Shown: positions 7,788-16,883 of the stretch, piece after piece
Position numbering within the stretch: the first letter of the stretch is position 1
Layout of the letters: every line of letters begins with the position of its first letter
Assembly (NCBI GenBank): GCA_947258635.1
Contig: CAMYJM010000026.1
Coordinates: 1-21,297, forward strand
Length of the DNA: 21,297 nt
DNA from: an uncultured Acidimicrobiaceae bacterium
Lineage (GTDB): Bacteria; Actinomycetota; Acidimicrobiia; Spongiisociales; UBA5794
Direction: 5' to 3'
The notes under the pieces: model-generated
What the model was told of the DNA's origin: nothing
The model's database searches: none
Seen by the model: the letters and a program-made list of their open reading frames with translations, nothing else
Translations under genes and position numbers: made by a program

Positions 7788-8240
7788 GAATGTCTCCTTG
7801 GTCTGTTCAGTCGGTGGCGTCGGCCCAGCCCGAGCGCCCCCGGGAGAGGGGCATCACGGCCGCCCAGCCACAGAAAGCCGGGCCGCGCTTCGTGAGGGTA
7901 GACCGCAGGATGCGGCGCCCACTCTGTCGGCGCGCCGCCGCGGTGGCGGCGTCGTCTGAGCCCGAATGCTCCGTGACGGTTCTAGTACTCCGCGACCGCT
8001 CCCATCACAGCCACTCGGACAGGAACGCCGTCGCCCCCTCCGACTCATCGACCTCGTCAAGGTGGCAACCTGCTGCATGAATAGCCCATGGCCGAAACGC
8101 AGTATTGATGGCCGAGGCGATCGGCTGATCGATGCTCAGTTCTGGCAGGAGCCCCGGACGCCGTCGATCGGTGAATGCCCCAATCGGCAGCGGTGGTCTA
8201 TCGTGGCGCCCGGCTGGGACAATCAGTGCGAAGGAGCAAG
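7788..8240. other. 453-bp intergenic region between divergent cupin and membrane-protein genes
   Basis: No ORF here has both a plausible start and family resemblance. The minus frame around 8005-8190 reads like the tail of an enzyme (AFRPWAIHAAGC then TAFLSEWL before a stop) and may be a decayed remnant, but I cannot name a family. A 7-bp GC-rich inverted repeat (7933-7939 with 7945-7951) is the only clear structure. A GACAAT hexamer at 8218-8223 could be a -10 for the gene starting at 8241. Confidence 0.4.
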
Positions 8241-8711
8241 GTGCCATCGAAGAACATCTGGATCGGACTGACGATCGCGATCATCTGGCTGGTTGTCTTG
8301 ATCACGAGCCTGGGATCACCAGAGCTGACATTCGGCGATGAGCCGGTCATCCTCAGGCCGGCCGCCATCGCCAACTGGTTTTGGGGGCTGCTGGCCACTG
8401 TGTTTGTTCTGCGGACAACCATCTTCCGCCGTCCCGACGAGATGGGATGGGGACAGATGGATGCATACCCGTGGATCACTGCGGTTGTCGGCGTCGGCTG
8501 GTTCGTGGCTCTGATGGCCAGCATGCTGGCCCCCGATGTCGTGATCAATGACGAGATCACCGTGCCGATCGCTGCCATCGTCGCCCCTCCCTTCGCCGTC
8601 GCTCTGACGCTCTATGCCTGCGAATTCCTCATCAGCGGCTTCGCCTCGCGCAAGCCGCTCGAGGCCGGCGCCCAACCCGCGACCGATGCTCTCGGCACGC
8701 CGGAGCTCTAG
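8241..8711 (+). CDS. Small four-helix membrane protein
   Basis: I do not recognise the family. The GTG at 8241 has a GAAGGAGC site 5 nt upstream and gives 156 aa; an open frame continues upstream but lacks support. Four hydrophobic segments are visible: about residues 5-24, 42-62, 77-98 and 108-135. The loops are short, and the C-terminal tail (about residues 137-156) is hydrophilic. The stop codon abuts the ATG of the nitroreductase gene with no gap, so the two are almost certainly co-translated. Confidence 0.7.
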   Translation: MPSKNIWIGLTIAIIWLVVLITSLGSPELTFGDEPVILRPAAIANWFWGLLATVFVLRTTIFRRPDEMGWGQMDAYPWITAVVGVGWFVALMASMLAPDVVINDEITVPIAAIVAPPFAVALTLYACEFLISGFASRKPLEAGAQPATDALGTPEL

Positions 8712-9083
8712 ATGCCTTTGCCCAAGTGGCTCGCCCAGCTCAACAAACGAACCTTCAACAAGATGGAGATCAAGCGCGGCAAGCGGCCGGTGCTCATTCA
8801 CCTCGGCAGATCGTCCGGAAAGGAATACCACACGCCCCTCGATGCCCATCCGGTCGAGGGCGGCTACATCTTCATCATGAACTACGGCGCCGACTCCGAC
8901 TGGGTCAGGAACATACTCTCGGCCGGAAGCGCTCGACTCAAGGTCGGTGGTGACGAGGTCGAGCTGGAGTCGCCGCGAGTCGTTACCAAGGACGTCGCCT
9001 TGCCACAACTGCCGGCGAATACGAAGACGCCTCCCGACTTCATGAACGTGACCGAGTTCCTGCAAATGGACATTCGCCGCTAG
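8712..9083 (+). CDS. Deazaflavin (F420)-dependent nitroreductase family protein (DDN type)
   Basis: The 123-aa protein follows the split-barrel DDN pattern: an N-terminal PLPKWLAQLNKRTFNK, then PVLIHLGRSSGKEYHTPLDAHPV (the R-x-SGK-x-x-x-TPL core), then GYIFIMNYGADSDWVRNILSAG and a late VEL-x-SPRVV strand. Relatives reduce quinones or nitro compounds with F420H2; the substrate here is unknown. Together with the LLM-class enzyme at the left end it implies an F420-making host. Its ATG follows directly after the stop of the membrane-protein gene, an arrangement that suggests the enzyme works near that membrane partner. Confidence 0.87.
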   Translation: MPLPKWLAQLNKRTFNKMEIKRGKRPVLIHLGRSSGKEYHTPLDAHPVEGGYIFIMNYGADSDWVRNILSAGSARLKVGGDEVELESPRVVTKDVALPQLPANTKTPPDFMNVTEFLQMDIRR

Positions 9084-9242
9084 CAGCCGGCGGAGGGAGC
9101 CAAGGGGGCAATCGTCCGGCAGGGCCTTCATCTCCGTCCGAACCTGCCACCCGCGGCGAACACGCCCGACGGGTATTCGGCCTCTAGCGGGCGCCGGCCG
9201 GACTGCGGGATGATCGGGGCGCCGGGCTGAGAGGAGAGCACG

Positions 9243-9482
9243 ATGCAGGCAATCGTCTACGACCGCTATGGCTCGGCAGATCAGGTGCTGCATCTCCAGG
9301 AGATGGACAAGCCGGCGGTCGGAGGCAACGAGGTCCGGGTGCGGGCGGAAGAGCGGACTGCACTACGACCTGTTACTCGACAGCGTCGGCAACCGGTCAC
9401 TCGCCGGATATCGTCGGGTCCTGGCGCCCTGCGCTATCTCGAGCAGGGACACGCTCGCGGCAAGGTCGTCATCACGGTTTAA
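9243..9482 (+). pseudogene. Remnant of a zinc-type/quinone-oxidoreductase-like (MDR) gene with two internal deletions
   Basis: An intact GAGGAG site and ATG lead into 35 residues of a medium-chain reductase N-terminus (QAIVYDRYGSADQVL, then VGGNEVRVRA, ending at 9347). The frame then shifts by one, and at about 9352-9424 the sequence resumes deep in the enzyme (GLHYDLLLDSVGNRSL, RRVLAP). A second jump returns to the first frame for the true C-terminus LRYLEQGHARGKVVITV (9432-9482). Compared with the intact neighbour at 9507, about 170 and about 75 residues are missing. The surviving pieces are still easy to align, so decay is recent. It could be read as a 79-aa ORF, but that product would be nonsense in the middle. 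Confidence 0.82.
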
Positions 9483-9506
9483 CACGCGATTGAGGAGGGC
9501 AAGCTC

Positions 9507-10475
9507 ATGAAGGCAATGGTCCAGAAGGCCTACGGAGCGCCCGAGGACGTCCTCGAGCTCGGAGACGTCGCCACCCCGGCAAACAAGGACGACGAGGTGC
9601 TGCTCCGGGTCCACGCCGCCGGCGTCAACTGGGCCGACTGGAGCGCGGTACGGGGTATGCCCTACGTGATGCGCATGATGTATGGGCTGCGGCGGCCGCG
9701 CAACGGCGTTGGAGGCGTGGACGTCGCCGGTACGGTTGAAGCAGTCGGGAGGGACGTCACCACGTTGCAGCCCGGCGATGAGGTGTTCGGCCAGTGTCAG
9801 GGCGCATTCGCCGAGTATGCCCGTGCCAAGCCGAAGAACCTGGCGCCGCGGCCGGCGGGTCTCACGTTTGAGCAGGCCGCCTCGGTCCCGATGGCGGGTT
9901 TGGTGGCGCTCCAGGCGCTCCGCGACGTCGGCAAGGTCCGGCCCGGGCACAAAGTCCTGGTCAACGGGGCGTCGGGTGGCATCGGCACGTTCACGGTGCA
10001 GATCGCCAAATCCTTCGGGGCCGAAGTGACCGGTGTCAGCAGCACCTCGAACCTGGAGCTGGTCCGCAAGATCGGCGCCGACCATGTCATCGATTACACC
10101 GAAGCGGACTTCACCGAGAGCGGACGGCATTACGACTTCATCCTCGACATCGCGGACAACCACTCCATAGCCGAGCGACGCCGCGTGCTCTCCCGCAAGG
10201 GCACTCTCGTCCCCAACAGCGGGGAGGGCGGCCGGTGGTTGGGGAGCATCGGCCGGATCATCGGGGCCCGCCTGATGTCGCCGTTCGTGAGCCAGAAGCT
10301 GGCCCCATTCCTGTCGGTGCCGAAGACTGCAGACCTCCTGACGCTGATGAGACTCATCGAATCCGGCGAGGTCAGTCCGGTCATCGACAGAATCCACCCG
10401 CTCAGCGAGACCCCCGCGGCCATCGCCTACGTCGGGGCCGGCCACGCCCGGGGCAAGACCGTCATCGCCATCTGA
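9507..10475 (+). CDS. NAD(P)-dependent alcohol dehydrogenase, quinone-oxidoreductase-like MDR family
   Basis: The 322-aa protein is a complete medium-chain reductase without the structural zinc lobe. The N-terminal GroES-like domain runs to about residue 125 (LLRVHAAGVNWADW, GVDVAGTVEAVG, FGQCQGAFAEYA). The Rossmann domain follows, with VLVNGASGGIGTFTVQIAKSFGAEVTGVSS as the NAD(P)-binding loop and ADHVIDYTEADF. The C-terminus is the standard GHARGKTVIAI. A GAGGAGGG site precedes the ATG. It lies 24 bp after the decayed paralogue, so the pair probably arose as neighbouring copies. Substrate unknown, probably an enone or quinone. Confidence 0.9.
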   Translation: MKAMVQKAYGAPEDVLELGDVATPANKDDEVLLRVHAAGVNWADWSAVRGMPYVMRMMYGLRRPRNGVGGVDVAGTVEAVGRDVTTLQPGDEVFGQCQGAFAEYARAKPKNLAPRPAGLTFEQAASVPMAGLVALQALRDVGKVRPGHKVLVNGASGGIGTFTVQIAKSFGAEVTGVSSTSNLELVRKIGADHVIDYTEADFTESGRHYDFILDIADNHSIAERRRVLSRKGTLVPNSGEGGRWLGSIGRIIGARLMSPFVSQKLAPFLSVPKTADLLTLMRLIESGEVSPVIDRIHPLSETPAAIAYVGAGHARGKTVIAI

Positions 10476-10486
10476 GCCGGTGGCGA

Positions 10487-10858
10487 TCAGACGTGCTGGT
10501 CGATCAGGATCACGTTGCCGTCCGGATCGGTGACCATGAAGCTGGCCGGCCCACTCGGGCTCTCGGCGGTGGTGTCCGCCGTCGGCTCGAGACCGAGCGC
10601 CGCCAGCTGAGCGCGGAGCTCCCGGATATCGGTGAACTCGCCGGACTCGGTGCCGAGGCCTTCCCAGCCGGGGTTGAAGGTCAGTAGGTTGCCCTCGAAC
10701 ATGCCGTGGAAGAGGCCGATCGCCGTCGTCCCGTTGGCGAGGATCGTCCACGTCTCACCGTCGCCGGCAACCATGCCGAACCCGAGCTTCTCGTAGAACG
10801 CTCTGGAGGTGGCCATGTCCGCAACGGACAGACTGACGGAGAACACTCCTAGTTGCAT
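10487..10858 (-). CDS. VOC family (glyoxalase/bleomycin-resistance-like) protein
   Basis: The 123-aa product has the paired beta-alpha-beta-beta-beta modules of the vicinal oxygen chelate fold: FSVSLSVADMATSRAFYEKLGFGMV at the start, LLTFNPGWEGLG in the middle and ASFMVTDPDGNVILIDQH at the end. DPDGN before the last strand is a family hallmark. Members include metal-dependent lyases, dioxygenases and drug-binding proteins; which one this is cannot be told. The ATG at 10856-10858 has AAGGAG 6 nt upstream. It follows the MBL-fold gene on the same strand (76-bp gap) and is convergent with the reductase gene, 11 bp apart. Confidence 0.88.
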   Translation of the reverse strand: MQLGVFSVSLSVADMATSRAFYEKLGFGMVAGDGETWTILANGTTAIGLFHGMFEGNLLTFNPGWEGLGTESGEFTDIRELRAQLAALGLEPTADTTAESPSGPASFMVTDPDGNVILIDQHV

Positions 10859-10934
10859 TTCGGCTCCTTGATAGCGGCGAATGTCGGGCACCTTACGACG
10901 CACCGTGTCGCTGTGCCGGGCGCGAGCGGGCGGC

Positions 10935-11789
10935 TCACAGCGCGAGCGCGCCAAGGTCCTCCCCCACGATGATCTCGCCGCCGTACACCTTCCGAACCTC
11001 GGCAACCAGGCTTTCGAGAAGCTCGGGCGACTTCCGCCGGAGATGCGTGAGCACCAGGTACCGACAGCCCGCTTCGGCCGCGATGCGGGCGACCTGCGGT
11101 CCGCCGGCGAGAACTTGGTCGGCGAGGAATCGGGTTTCGTCGCTGTTGATCTCCTCACCTGTGAGGTAGCACGAGATGACAAGGGCGTCCGCGTCCCGCG
11201 CCAGCCGGGCGAGATCTCTCCCGGCGACGGCATCGCCGCTGATGGTGACCGTTGCCCCATCACCGCGGATCCGATAGCCGACCGCCGTCCATTCGTCGTC
11301 CAGCAGACCTAGAGCGCTCTCGCCGTGTTCCACTCTCCCGACCTCGACCTGAACCCCGCCGCCGGGCTCGATGATGCCGGATTCGATGTCGGTTACCTGC
11401 GCCATCTCGGTCACGTGGGCAATCGGCGCGCCATTCACCTCGGCCTCACGGATCCGGAATCGGATGTCGGACCCGTACACCTGGTCGAACAGAGCGGCCA
11501 CGATGGCTTCGGTCCCCCTAGGACCGAAGACCGGCAGTCGTCGATCCCGCCCGTTGTTCCATGCCGCCATCAGCACATCGCCGAGCCCGCCGATGTGGTC
11601 GTAGTGGTGGTGGGTGACGAACACTGCGTCGAGCTGCTCGGGTGTCACGCCGGCTCTGGCGAGCTGGGTAGCGACGCCCCGTCCGGCGTCGAACAGCAAG
11701 CGGTGCCCACCGGCCTCGACCAGGGTCGATGGCCCTTGCCTGTCCGGGTCCGGCCGGGGCCCGCCCGTGCCGAGAAGGGTGAGTCGCAT
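10935..11789 (-). CDS. MBL-fold (metallo-beta-lactamase superfamily) hydrolase, ribonuclease Z-like
   Basis: The 284-aa protein starts with the strand MRLTLLGTGGP typical of the ribonuclease Z/arylsulfatase-like branch. It carries the metal-binding H60-x-H62-x-D64-H65 motif (THHHYDHIGG), a later ISGDAVAGRDLARLARDADALVIS and a distal histidine in VLTHLRRKSPE. These residues should bind two zinc ions for hydrolysis of a phosphodiester, sulfate ester or similar bond. It lacks a signal peptide. There is no Shine-Dalgarno, but TATGAT lies 6 nt before the ATG, so the message is probably leaderless. The long open frame upstream of 11789 is not part of the gene. Confidence 0.88.
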   Translation of the reverse strand: MRLTLLGTGGPRPDPDRQGPSTLVEAGGHRLLFDAGRGVATQLARAGVTPEQLDAVFVTHHHYDHIGGLGDVLMAAWNNGRDRRLPVFGPRGTEAIVAALFDQVYGSDIRFRIREAEVNGAPIAHVTEMAQVTDIESGIIEPGGGVQVEVGRVEHGESALGLLDDEWTAVGYRIRGDGATVTISGDAVAGRDLARLARDADALVISCYLTGEEINSDETRFLADQVLAGGPQVARIAAEAGCRYLVLTHLRRKSPELLESLVAEVRKVYGGEIIVGEDLGALAL

Positions 11790-11795
11790 CGCCCG

Positions 11796-11801
11796 ATCAT
11801 A
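11796..11801 (-). promoter_or_regulatory. -10 element of a probable leaderless promoter for the MBL-fold hydrolase gene
   Basis: TATGAT on the minus strand matches five of six bases of TATAAT and is followed by 6 nt (CGGGCG) and the ATG. This is the best-conserved of the leaderless-type -10 boxes in the window. Confidence 0.57.
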
Positions 11802-11871
11802 GGGAGGCGCCGGCTCCCCCCACCTGTCCTCGCCTCCCAGAGTTGGCGCCAGCCGCAATGGCTGCTCCAGA

Positions 11872-12489
11872 ATGGACACCATGGCAATGAAACGACTGAT
11901 CGCGGTCACCGCCCTGGCGATGCTGAGTGGCGGATGCGGAGGTGGAGAGATGTCACTCACCGAATACGTCGACCACCTCAATGCTCTCGAGGCGCGGGCA
12001 AGTGAACGCGCCGACGCGCTGGTTGCCGACTCGGAGGACATCACCGACTTCACGCCGCAGCACCTACAGGCATCGCTCGAACACGCCGTCGAGATCCGGA
12101 CCGAGGTCAAGGAGGCGACGGACGGCATCGTGCCGCCCGCGCAGGTGGCCGACCTTCACGACCTCATCTTCGATTGGCACACCCGATTCATGTCGGTCGA
12201 GCAAGCTCTGGCGGAGCGGGCGGGCACCGCCGAGGACACTGACGCCGACTGGACGCAGCTGTCCGCGAGCCCGGAGATGGCTGCCTACCGCACCTCGATG
12301 GCCGAAGGCAAGCAGGTGTGCGATGACTTCCAGGCCCGGCTCGATGCCACGGCCGGGAGGGGCGCTTTCGCCGAGACTCCTTGGCTACCCGATGAGATGG
12401 CGGAGGTTGTCGAAGCGGTCCTCGGCTGCAGGTGGTTCCCGGAGGATCCGCAGACGATCTACCTGTGGCCGCCACCGGCGGAGGACTAG
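11872..12489 (+). CDS. Probable secreted lipoprotein, function unknown
   Basis: The family is not recognised. Three in-frame ATGs lie at 11872, 11881 and 11887; the last gives the most typical signal peptide (MKRLIAVTALAMLSGGC), with Cys17 as the likely lipidation site, although the lipobox SGGC is imperfect. The mature part is about 180 residues, acidic and mostly helical (EYVDHLNALEARASERADALVADSE, then DLIFDWHTRFMSVEQALAERAG), with two further cysteines near the C-terminus that may form a disulfide. It should be anchored outside the membrane. It is divergent from the MBL-fold gene, and its stop is 3 bp from that of the convergent permease gene. Confidence 0.75.
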   Translation: MDTMAMKRLIAVTALAMLSGGCGGGEMSLTEYVDHLNALEARASERADALVADSEDITDFTPQHLQASLEHAVEIRTEVKEATDGIVPPAQVADLHDLIFDWHTRFMSVEQALAERAGTAEDTDADWTQLSASPEMAAYRTSMAEGKQVCDDFQARLDATAGRGAFAETPWLPDEMAEVVEAVLGCRWFPEDPQTIYLWPPPAED

Positions 12490-12492
12490 CTC

Positions 12493-13209
12493 CTAGGCGA
12501 ACAACAGGCGCGCGGTGTAGCCGGCCATCACCGTCCAGAACAGGACGGAGTAGCCTCGCTCCCCGATCGACTGGTTGATCTTCCGCCCGCTGAAGGTTGC
12601 CGCGATCATCAGCGGAATGGCGAGAACCGCAAGCATCAGCGCCGAGCCGTCGAGCAGCTGGGCTTCGGCGAAGACGGCGGCCTTGGTGGCGTCACCCGCC
12701 AGTGAGGCGAGGGAGGCCGCGCCGACGAAGTGGCGGCGGTCGAGGTTGAGTTGGCGGATCGCCACCCCTTTGAGCGGGCCGGACGTCCCCGAGAAACCCG
12801 ACGTCGCCCCCGCGCCGAATGCCAGGAAGGGGCCGCCGACGGCTCGCAATCGCGACAGATCGAACCGCTCCGCGAGCAGCGCCAGCACGAAGCTGACGAT
12901 CACTGCGACGGTGACGAGGTCCTCCGGAGATGACACGAGCAGCCGGGCCCCTATCGCCGCACCCAGCGCCAGCAGCCCCACCACCACAGCGGCCTTCTTG
13001 AACGGCAATGTCATTCGGTAGGCGACGACCTTGACGACGTTGTTGCCGGCGAGCAGCAGGGCGGCGAGAGCGACGCCCTCCTTCGTCCCGAGCACCAGCG
13101 CTAAGGCCGGTACGAGGATCAGGGAACCGCCGAGCCCGGCGGACGCCGACACGGCGAACGCCGCCGCAACCGCCACCAGCGTGAACGCAACGATAGGAGG
13201 GTCCACCAC
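12493..13209 (-). CDS. TauE/SafE family (sulfite exporter-like) permease
   Basis: The 238-aa protein has about seven or eight hydrophobic segments and the two half-repeats of the TauE/SafE family. The first contains AVSASAGLGGSLILVPALALVLG, and the second AFGAGATSGFSGTSGPLKGVAI, where G-F-x-G-x-S-G-P is the family motif. Members export sulfite, sulfoacetate or related organosulfur anions, but many have no known substrate. The start is a GTG (13207-13209) with an AAGG-type site; a second GTG follows directly. It lies 18 bp after the stop of the Asp-box gene and probably shares its transcript. Confidence 0.88.
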   Translation of the reverse strand: MVDPPIVAFTLVAVAAAFAVSASAGLGGSLILVPALALVLGTKEGVALAALLLAGNNVVKVVAYRMTLPFKKAAVVVGLLALGAAIGARLLVSSPEDLVTVAVIVSFVLALLAERFDLSRLRAVGGPFLAFGAGATSGFSGTSGPLKGVAIRQLNLDRRHFVGAASLASLAGDATKAAVFAEAQLLDGSALMLAVLAIPLMIAATFSGRKINQSIGERGYSVLFWTVMAGYTARLLFA

Positions 13210-13227
13210 GCCTCGCCCTTCGTTTCG

Positions 13228-16200
13228 CTACTGGACCGGGGGTATGTTGGTGGCCGCCACTAGTACGTTGAACTCCGCGACGTCGGTGGTCATCAGTGCC
13301 TGCAGATGACTCAGTTGCTCGTCTATCTGCGCCGAGTAGACGCCGGCGAGCTCCACGGCCTGTTTCGTCGGCATGGAGTCGGCGCTGGCGACGACGCTTA
13401 TCAGCGACGACAGCTTCTCGTTGAGCCGGGAACGCTGGTTGAGGCCGAATGTGTCCTTGTGGCGGCCGGGCACGATGAGTTCGTCCTCAATCGCGTCGAG
13501 TTTGGCATCGCCCCGCGCAGCCAGCTTCTCCCGCCAGTGCGCCACCTGGTCGCGCATCGCCCGGATCCTGGTGACGCCCTCGTGGGCTGCGGAGATCTTG
13601 TCACGAATGGCCAGCAGGAGATCCAGTTGGGCTTGCAGATCCTCCTGCGACACACCAGCCCGCGGATCGTTGACGACCTCGAAGGACTGGGTGAGCGCCG
13701 TGTCGACGCCGTCGCCGTCCGTCACCGTCAACAGGGCCTGATATGTGCCCGGCACGACCAGCGGGCCCTTGCTGGCTTCCCAGGCGAGCTTGTTGCCGAG
13801 GACCCTCGTGGCCGGCTCGTAGCGGAGATCCCATAGGAAGCGGTTGACACCGGCCTTGGTCGTGATCCACGGGCCCGGGGCGAATGCCTTCTCGTCGTCC
13901 TCGAGCTTGTCGTAGCCGGCCGGCCGCGGGTGGAACTCGCGCACCAATTCGCCGTCCGAGTCCAGGAATGCCAGCGCAAGGGTCGATCCGTCCGCAGCCC
14001 CGATCTCCTCACCGAGGTAGTAGCTGACGGTGACCCCGAGAGGGGCACTCTGGCCCGCGTCGAGGATTGTGTAGGCAACGTGGCCCGTCTCATTGCGTTC
14101 GGCGACGTAGTTGGCCGATTTGCCGAGCCCGATCATGTAGTCCTTGCCCTCGGTCCCGGTGAGGATGCCGGCAAAGATGCCGGGCAAGATCCGCCAGGCC
14201 CGCCGGGGCTCGAACAGCCGTGCCTCACCTTCTGTGATCGCATCGTCGAGCTGGTAGAGCGGGGTCAGGTCGTCGAGAACCCAGAACGATCGCCCGTGCG
14301 TGGCGACGACGAGGTCGGTCCCCTTCACCGTGAGATCGTAGACCGGCGTCACCGGCAGGTTCGACTCCCAGCGCTCCCAGGCGGCGCCGTCGTCCATCGA
14401 CACGAAGAGGCCGGTCTCGGTGCCCACGTAGAGCAGGCCCTCCCGTACCGGGTCGGTGCGGATCACCCGGACGAACTCGCCGGCGGGCATTGCCTTCTTG
14501 CCGGTGCCGACAATGGACTGCCACGTCTGGCCGTAGTCGGTCGTCTTGTAGAGGTATGGCGTGTTGTCGTCCAGCTTGTAGCGGGTGGCGGCGAGATAAA
14601 CGGTGGCGGCGTCGTGTGGTGACGGCTCGACCGTGCGGATGTAGCTCCACTCAGGGAGATCCGGCGGGGTGATGTTGTCCCAGGTTGCGCCGTTGTCGCG
14701 CGATACGTGCACCAACCCGTCGTCGGAGCCGGCCCACAAGACGCCCGGTTCATGCTCCGATTCGCGCAGCGTCGACACGGTGCAGTAGTGCTCGGCGCCG
14801 CTGGTGTCGTTGGTGATCGGGCCCCCGGACACCCCCAGCTTCTCTGGGTCGTTGTGAGTGAGGTCGGGGCTGATCGGCTCCCAGCTGTGCCCCTCGTCCG
14901 TGCTGCGGAAGACGACGTTGCCCGCGGTGTACAAGGTGTTGGGATCGTGGGGCGATGACGAGCTGGATCTGGCCCGTGCGGTGGTCGTAGCGCTGCAGCG
15001 CTCCGCCGCCGCCGGGCGAGCTGCCGACGGCACCCACGTAGACGATGTTCGGATTCTCGGGGTGAACCGCCATGTAGCCGCTCTCGCCGGTGCCCGCCGG
15101 GTAGCAGTCGGCCCAGACGATGGCTTCGTCGTTGGTGCTGCTCGGCACCGCGATGCTCGAGTTGTCCTGCTGCGTGCCATACACGTAGTAGAAGGGCTCG
15201 CGAGTATCCGTCGTCACCGTGTAGAACTGGGCCGTGAGCTGGTTGTAGATCGTGCTCCACGACTCGCCGGCGTTGAACGAGACGTTGGCGCCGCCGTCGT
15301 TGCCCTGGACCATGCGCTGGTTGTTGCGGGGATCGATCCACAGATCGTGGTTGTCGCCGTGCGGGGTGGCGATGCGGGTGAACGTTTTGCCAGCGTCGTT
15401 GGACCGCCACATGTTCAGGTTGTTGACGTAGACCGTGTCGGCATCCTGGGTGTCGGCGAAGACGTGCATGTAGTACCAGGGGCGATAGCGAAGATCTTGG
15501 TTCTCGCAGAGCAACCGCCAGGTTTCGCCGAAGTCGTCGGAGCGGTATAGGCCGGGATCCTCGGTGGACTCGATCAGCGCCCACACTCGCCCGGCCTTGA
15601 CCGGCGACGCCGCCACACCGATCTTGCCCAGGATTCCCTCCTGCGGCAATCCCTCGTTGCGGGTGATATCGACCCAGGTGTCGCCGCCGTCGGTCGACTT
15701 CCAGATACCACTGTCGGGGCCGCCGCTGCTCAGCTCCCAGAAGTTGCGGTGGGCCTCCCACATCGTGGCATAGAGGACGTCGGGGTTGCGCGGGTCGAAC
15801 GTCACGTCGATCGCTCCGGCCTTGTCGCTCTTGTAGAGCACCTTGTCCCAGGTCTTACCGCCGTCGCGGGTGCGGAATACGCCACGCTCCTCGTTGGGAC
15901 CGAAGGCATGGCCCAGAGCTGCGACGAAGACGTGATCCGGATTCTTGGGGTGGATACGGATCTCACCGATGTGGCGCGTGTCGCTCAGCCCGCAGTGGGT
16001 CCACGTCTGACCGCCGTCGCCCGATCGATAGAGCCCGTCGCCGTGCGACACGTCGATACGGATGGTGCTCTCCCCCATGCCGGCATAGATGACATTGGGG
16101 TCGGAGTCGGAGACGGCCAGGGCGCCGACCGCGGAGGTCTTCAAGAACCCGTCGCTGATGTTGATCCAGGTGGTTCCGGCATCGTCCGTCTTGAAGATCC

Positions 16201-16342
16201 CCCCGGCCACGGCGCCGAAGTAGAAGACCGCCGGGTTGTTCGGGTCCCCGGCAACGGCCACCACGCGGCCGCCTCGCGGCGGGCCGATACAGCGGAACGT
16301 CATGGAATCGAGCAGGTCCGAGGCCAGCGGTGGCGTCTTCAT
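13228..16342 (-). pseudogene. Asp-box (BNR/VPS10-like) beta-propeller 'glycosyl hydrolase' gene, frameshifted at about 14955
   Basis: Two overlapping minus-strand frames together encode one large propeller protein of about 1,040 residues. Eleven Asp-box-like turns are visible, such as KTDDAGTTW, RTRDGGKTW, KSTDGGDTW, RSTDEGHSW and KTTDYGQTW. The upstream frame (from the ATG at 16340-16342) is sound to GQIQLV at 14957. The downstream frame takes over at SPHDPNTLY (14955) and runs to the stop at 13228. From memory of the family, about 25 residues normally lie between these points, so a deletion of a length not divisible by three is likely. There is no signal peptide. A helical tail follows the propeller. 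Both halves look well conserved, so the lesion is very recent or an assembly error. Confidence 0.85.
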
Positions 16343-16430
16343 CCGAAGTATCAGTCCCTTGCTTTGGTAGTTGCGTGCAGACGCAAGCGAGCTTAGTGGC
16401 GGCCGTTGGAGCCGCTGCAGGGCCGAGGCC

Positions 16431-16883
16431 CTATTGCGACCTGCCGAGTTTGAGCACTTCGACAATCGCGGAAATGCCGATTCCCAGCATGCTGAAGATG
16501 AGCACCACCCGGGTCACGGTCGCCCAGTCGAAGTCATAGGCGGTGTAGTCGAACGGGAACACCTGGAACATCCGCACCGTCGCCGCCATGTTGATGCCGA
16601 GCAGCCCGATCTGGGTGAAGGATTTGAGACGGGCCGTGTCGGAGACCAGGTAGAGGACGTTCGCCGCGATCGTCGCCGCCAGCGAGACGCTGATAATCGG
16701 GACCACCCGATCGAAGTCGTCGGTGAGGAACGGCACCAGATCCCACTCCAGCAGATTGGTGACGACGAACACCAGAACGACGTTGACCACGACAGCCACC
16801 ACGTAGCCGAAGCGACGGCTGGTGCGCCGCCGTGACGATTGAGTTTGGGCTCGATCCCGTGACGCGCTCTCGTCCACCACCAC
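16431..16883 (-). CDS. Small membrane protein, function unknown
   Basis: No family is recognised. The 150-aa product has a basic, Arg-rich N-terminus (residues 9-24), then four hydrophobic segments at about 27-47, 59-80, 89-106 and 122-142. The positive N-terminus suggests it stays in the cytoplasm. Three consecutive GTG codons (16883, 16880, 16877) are candidate starts. TAGCCT lies 2, 5 and 8 nt before them, so the middle GTG fits a leaderless start best; I give the longest form. It lies 88 bp upstream of the propeller gene on the same strand. Confidence 0.66.
   Translation of the reverse strand: MVVDESASRDRAQTQSSRRRTSRRFGYVVAVVVNVVLVFVVTNLLEWDLVPFLTDDFDRVVPIISVSLAATIAANVLYLVSDTARLKSFTQIGLLGINMAATVRMFQVFPFDYTAYDFDWATVTRVVLIFSMLGIGISAIVEVLKLGRSQ

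Noticed and set aside
7933..7951. GC-rich inverted repeat as a terminator
   Set aside because: No gene ends near it on either strand and such repeats arise easily in this base composition.
13930..14622. 230-codon plus-strand ORF
   Set aside because: Antisense to the conserved propeller repeats, with no start signal or family resemblance.
14463..15761. 432-codon minus-strand ORF
   Set aside because: It is the third frame of the propeller gene; the product is Arg/His/Thr-rich without motifs, while the other two frames carry Asp-boxes.
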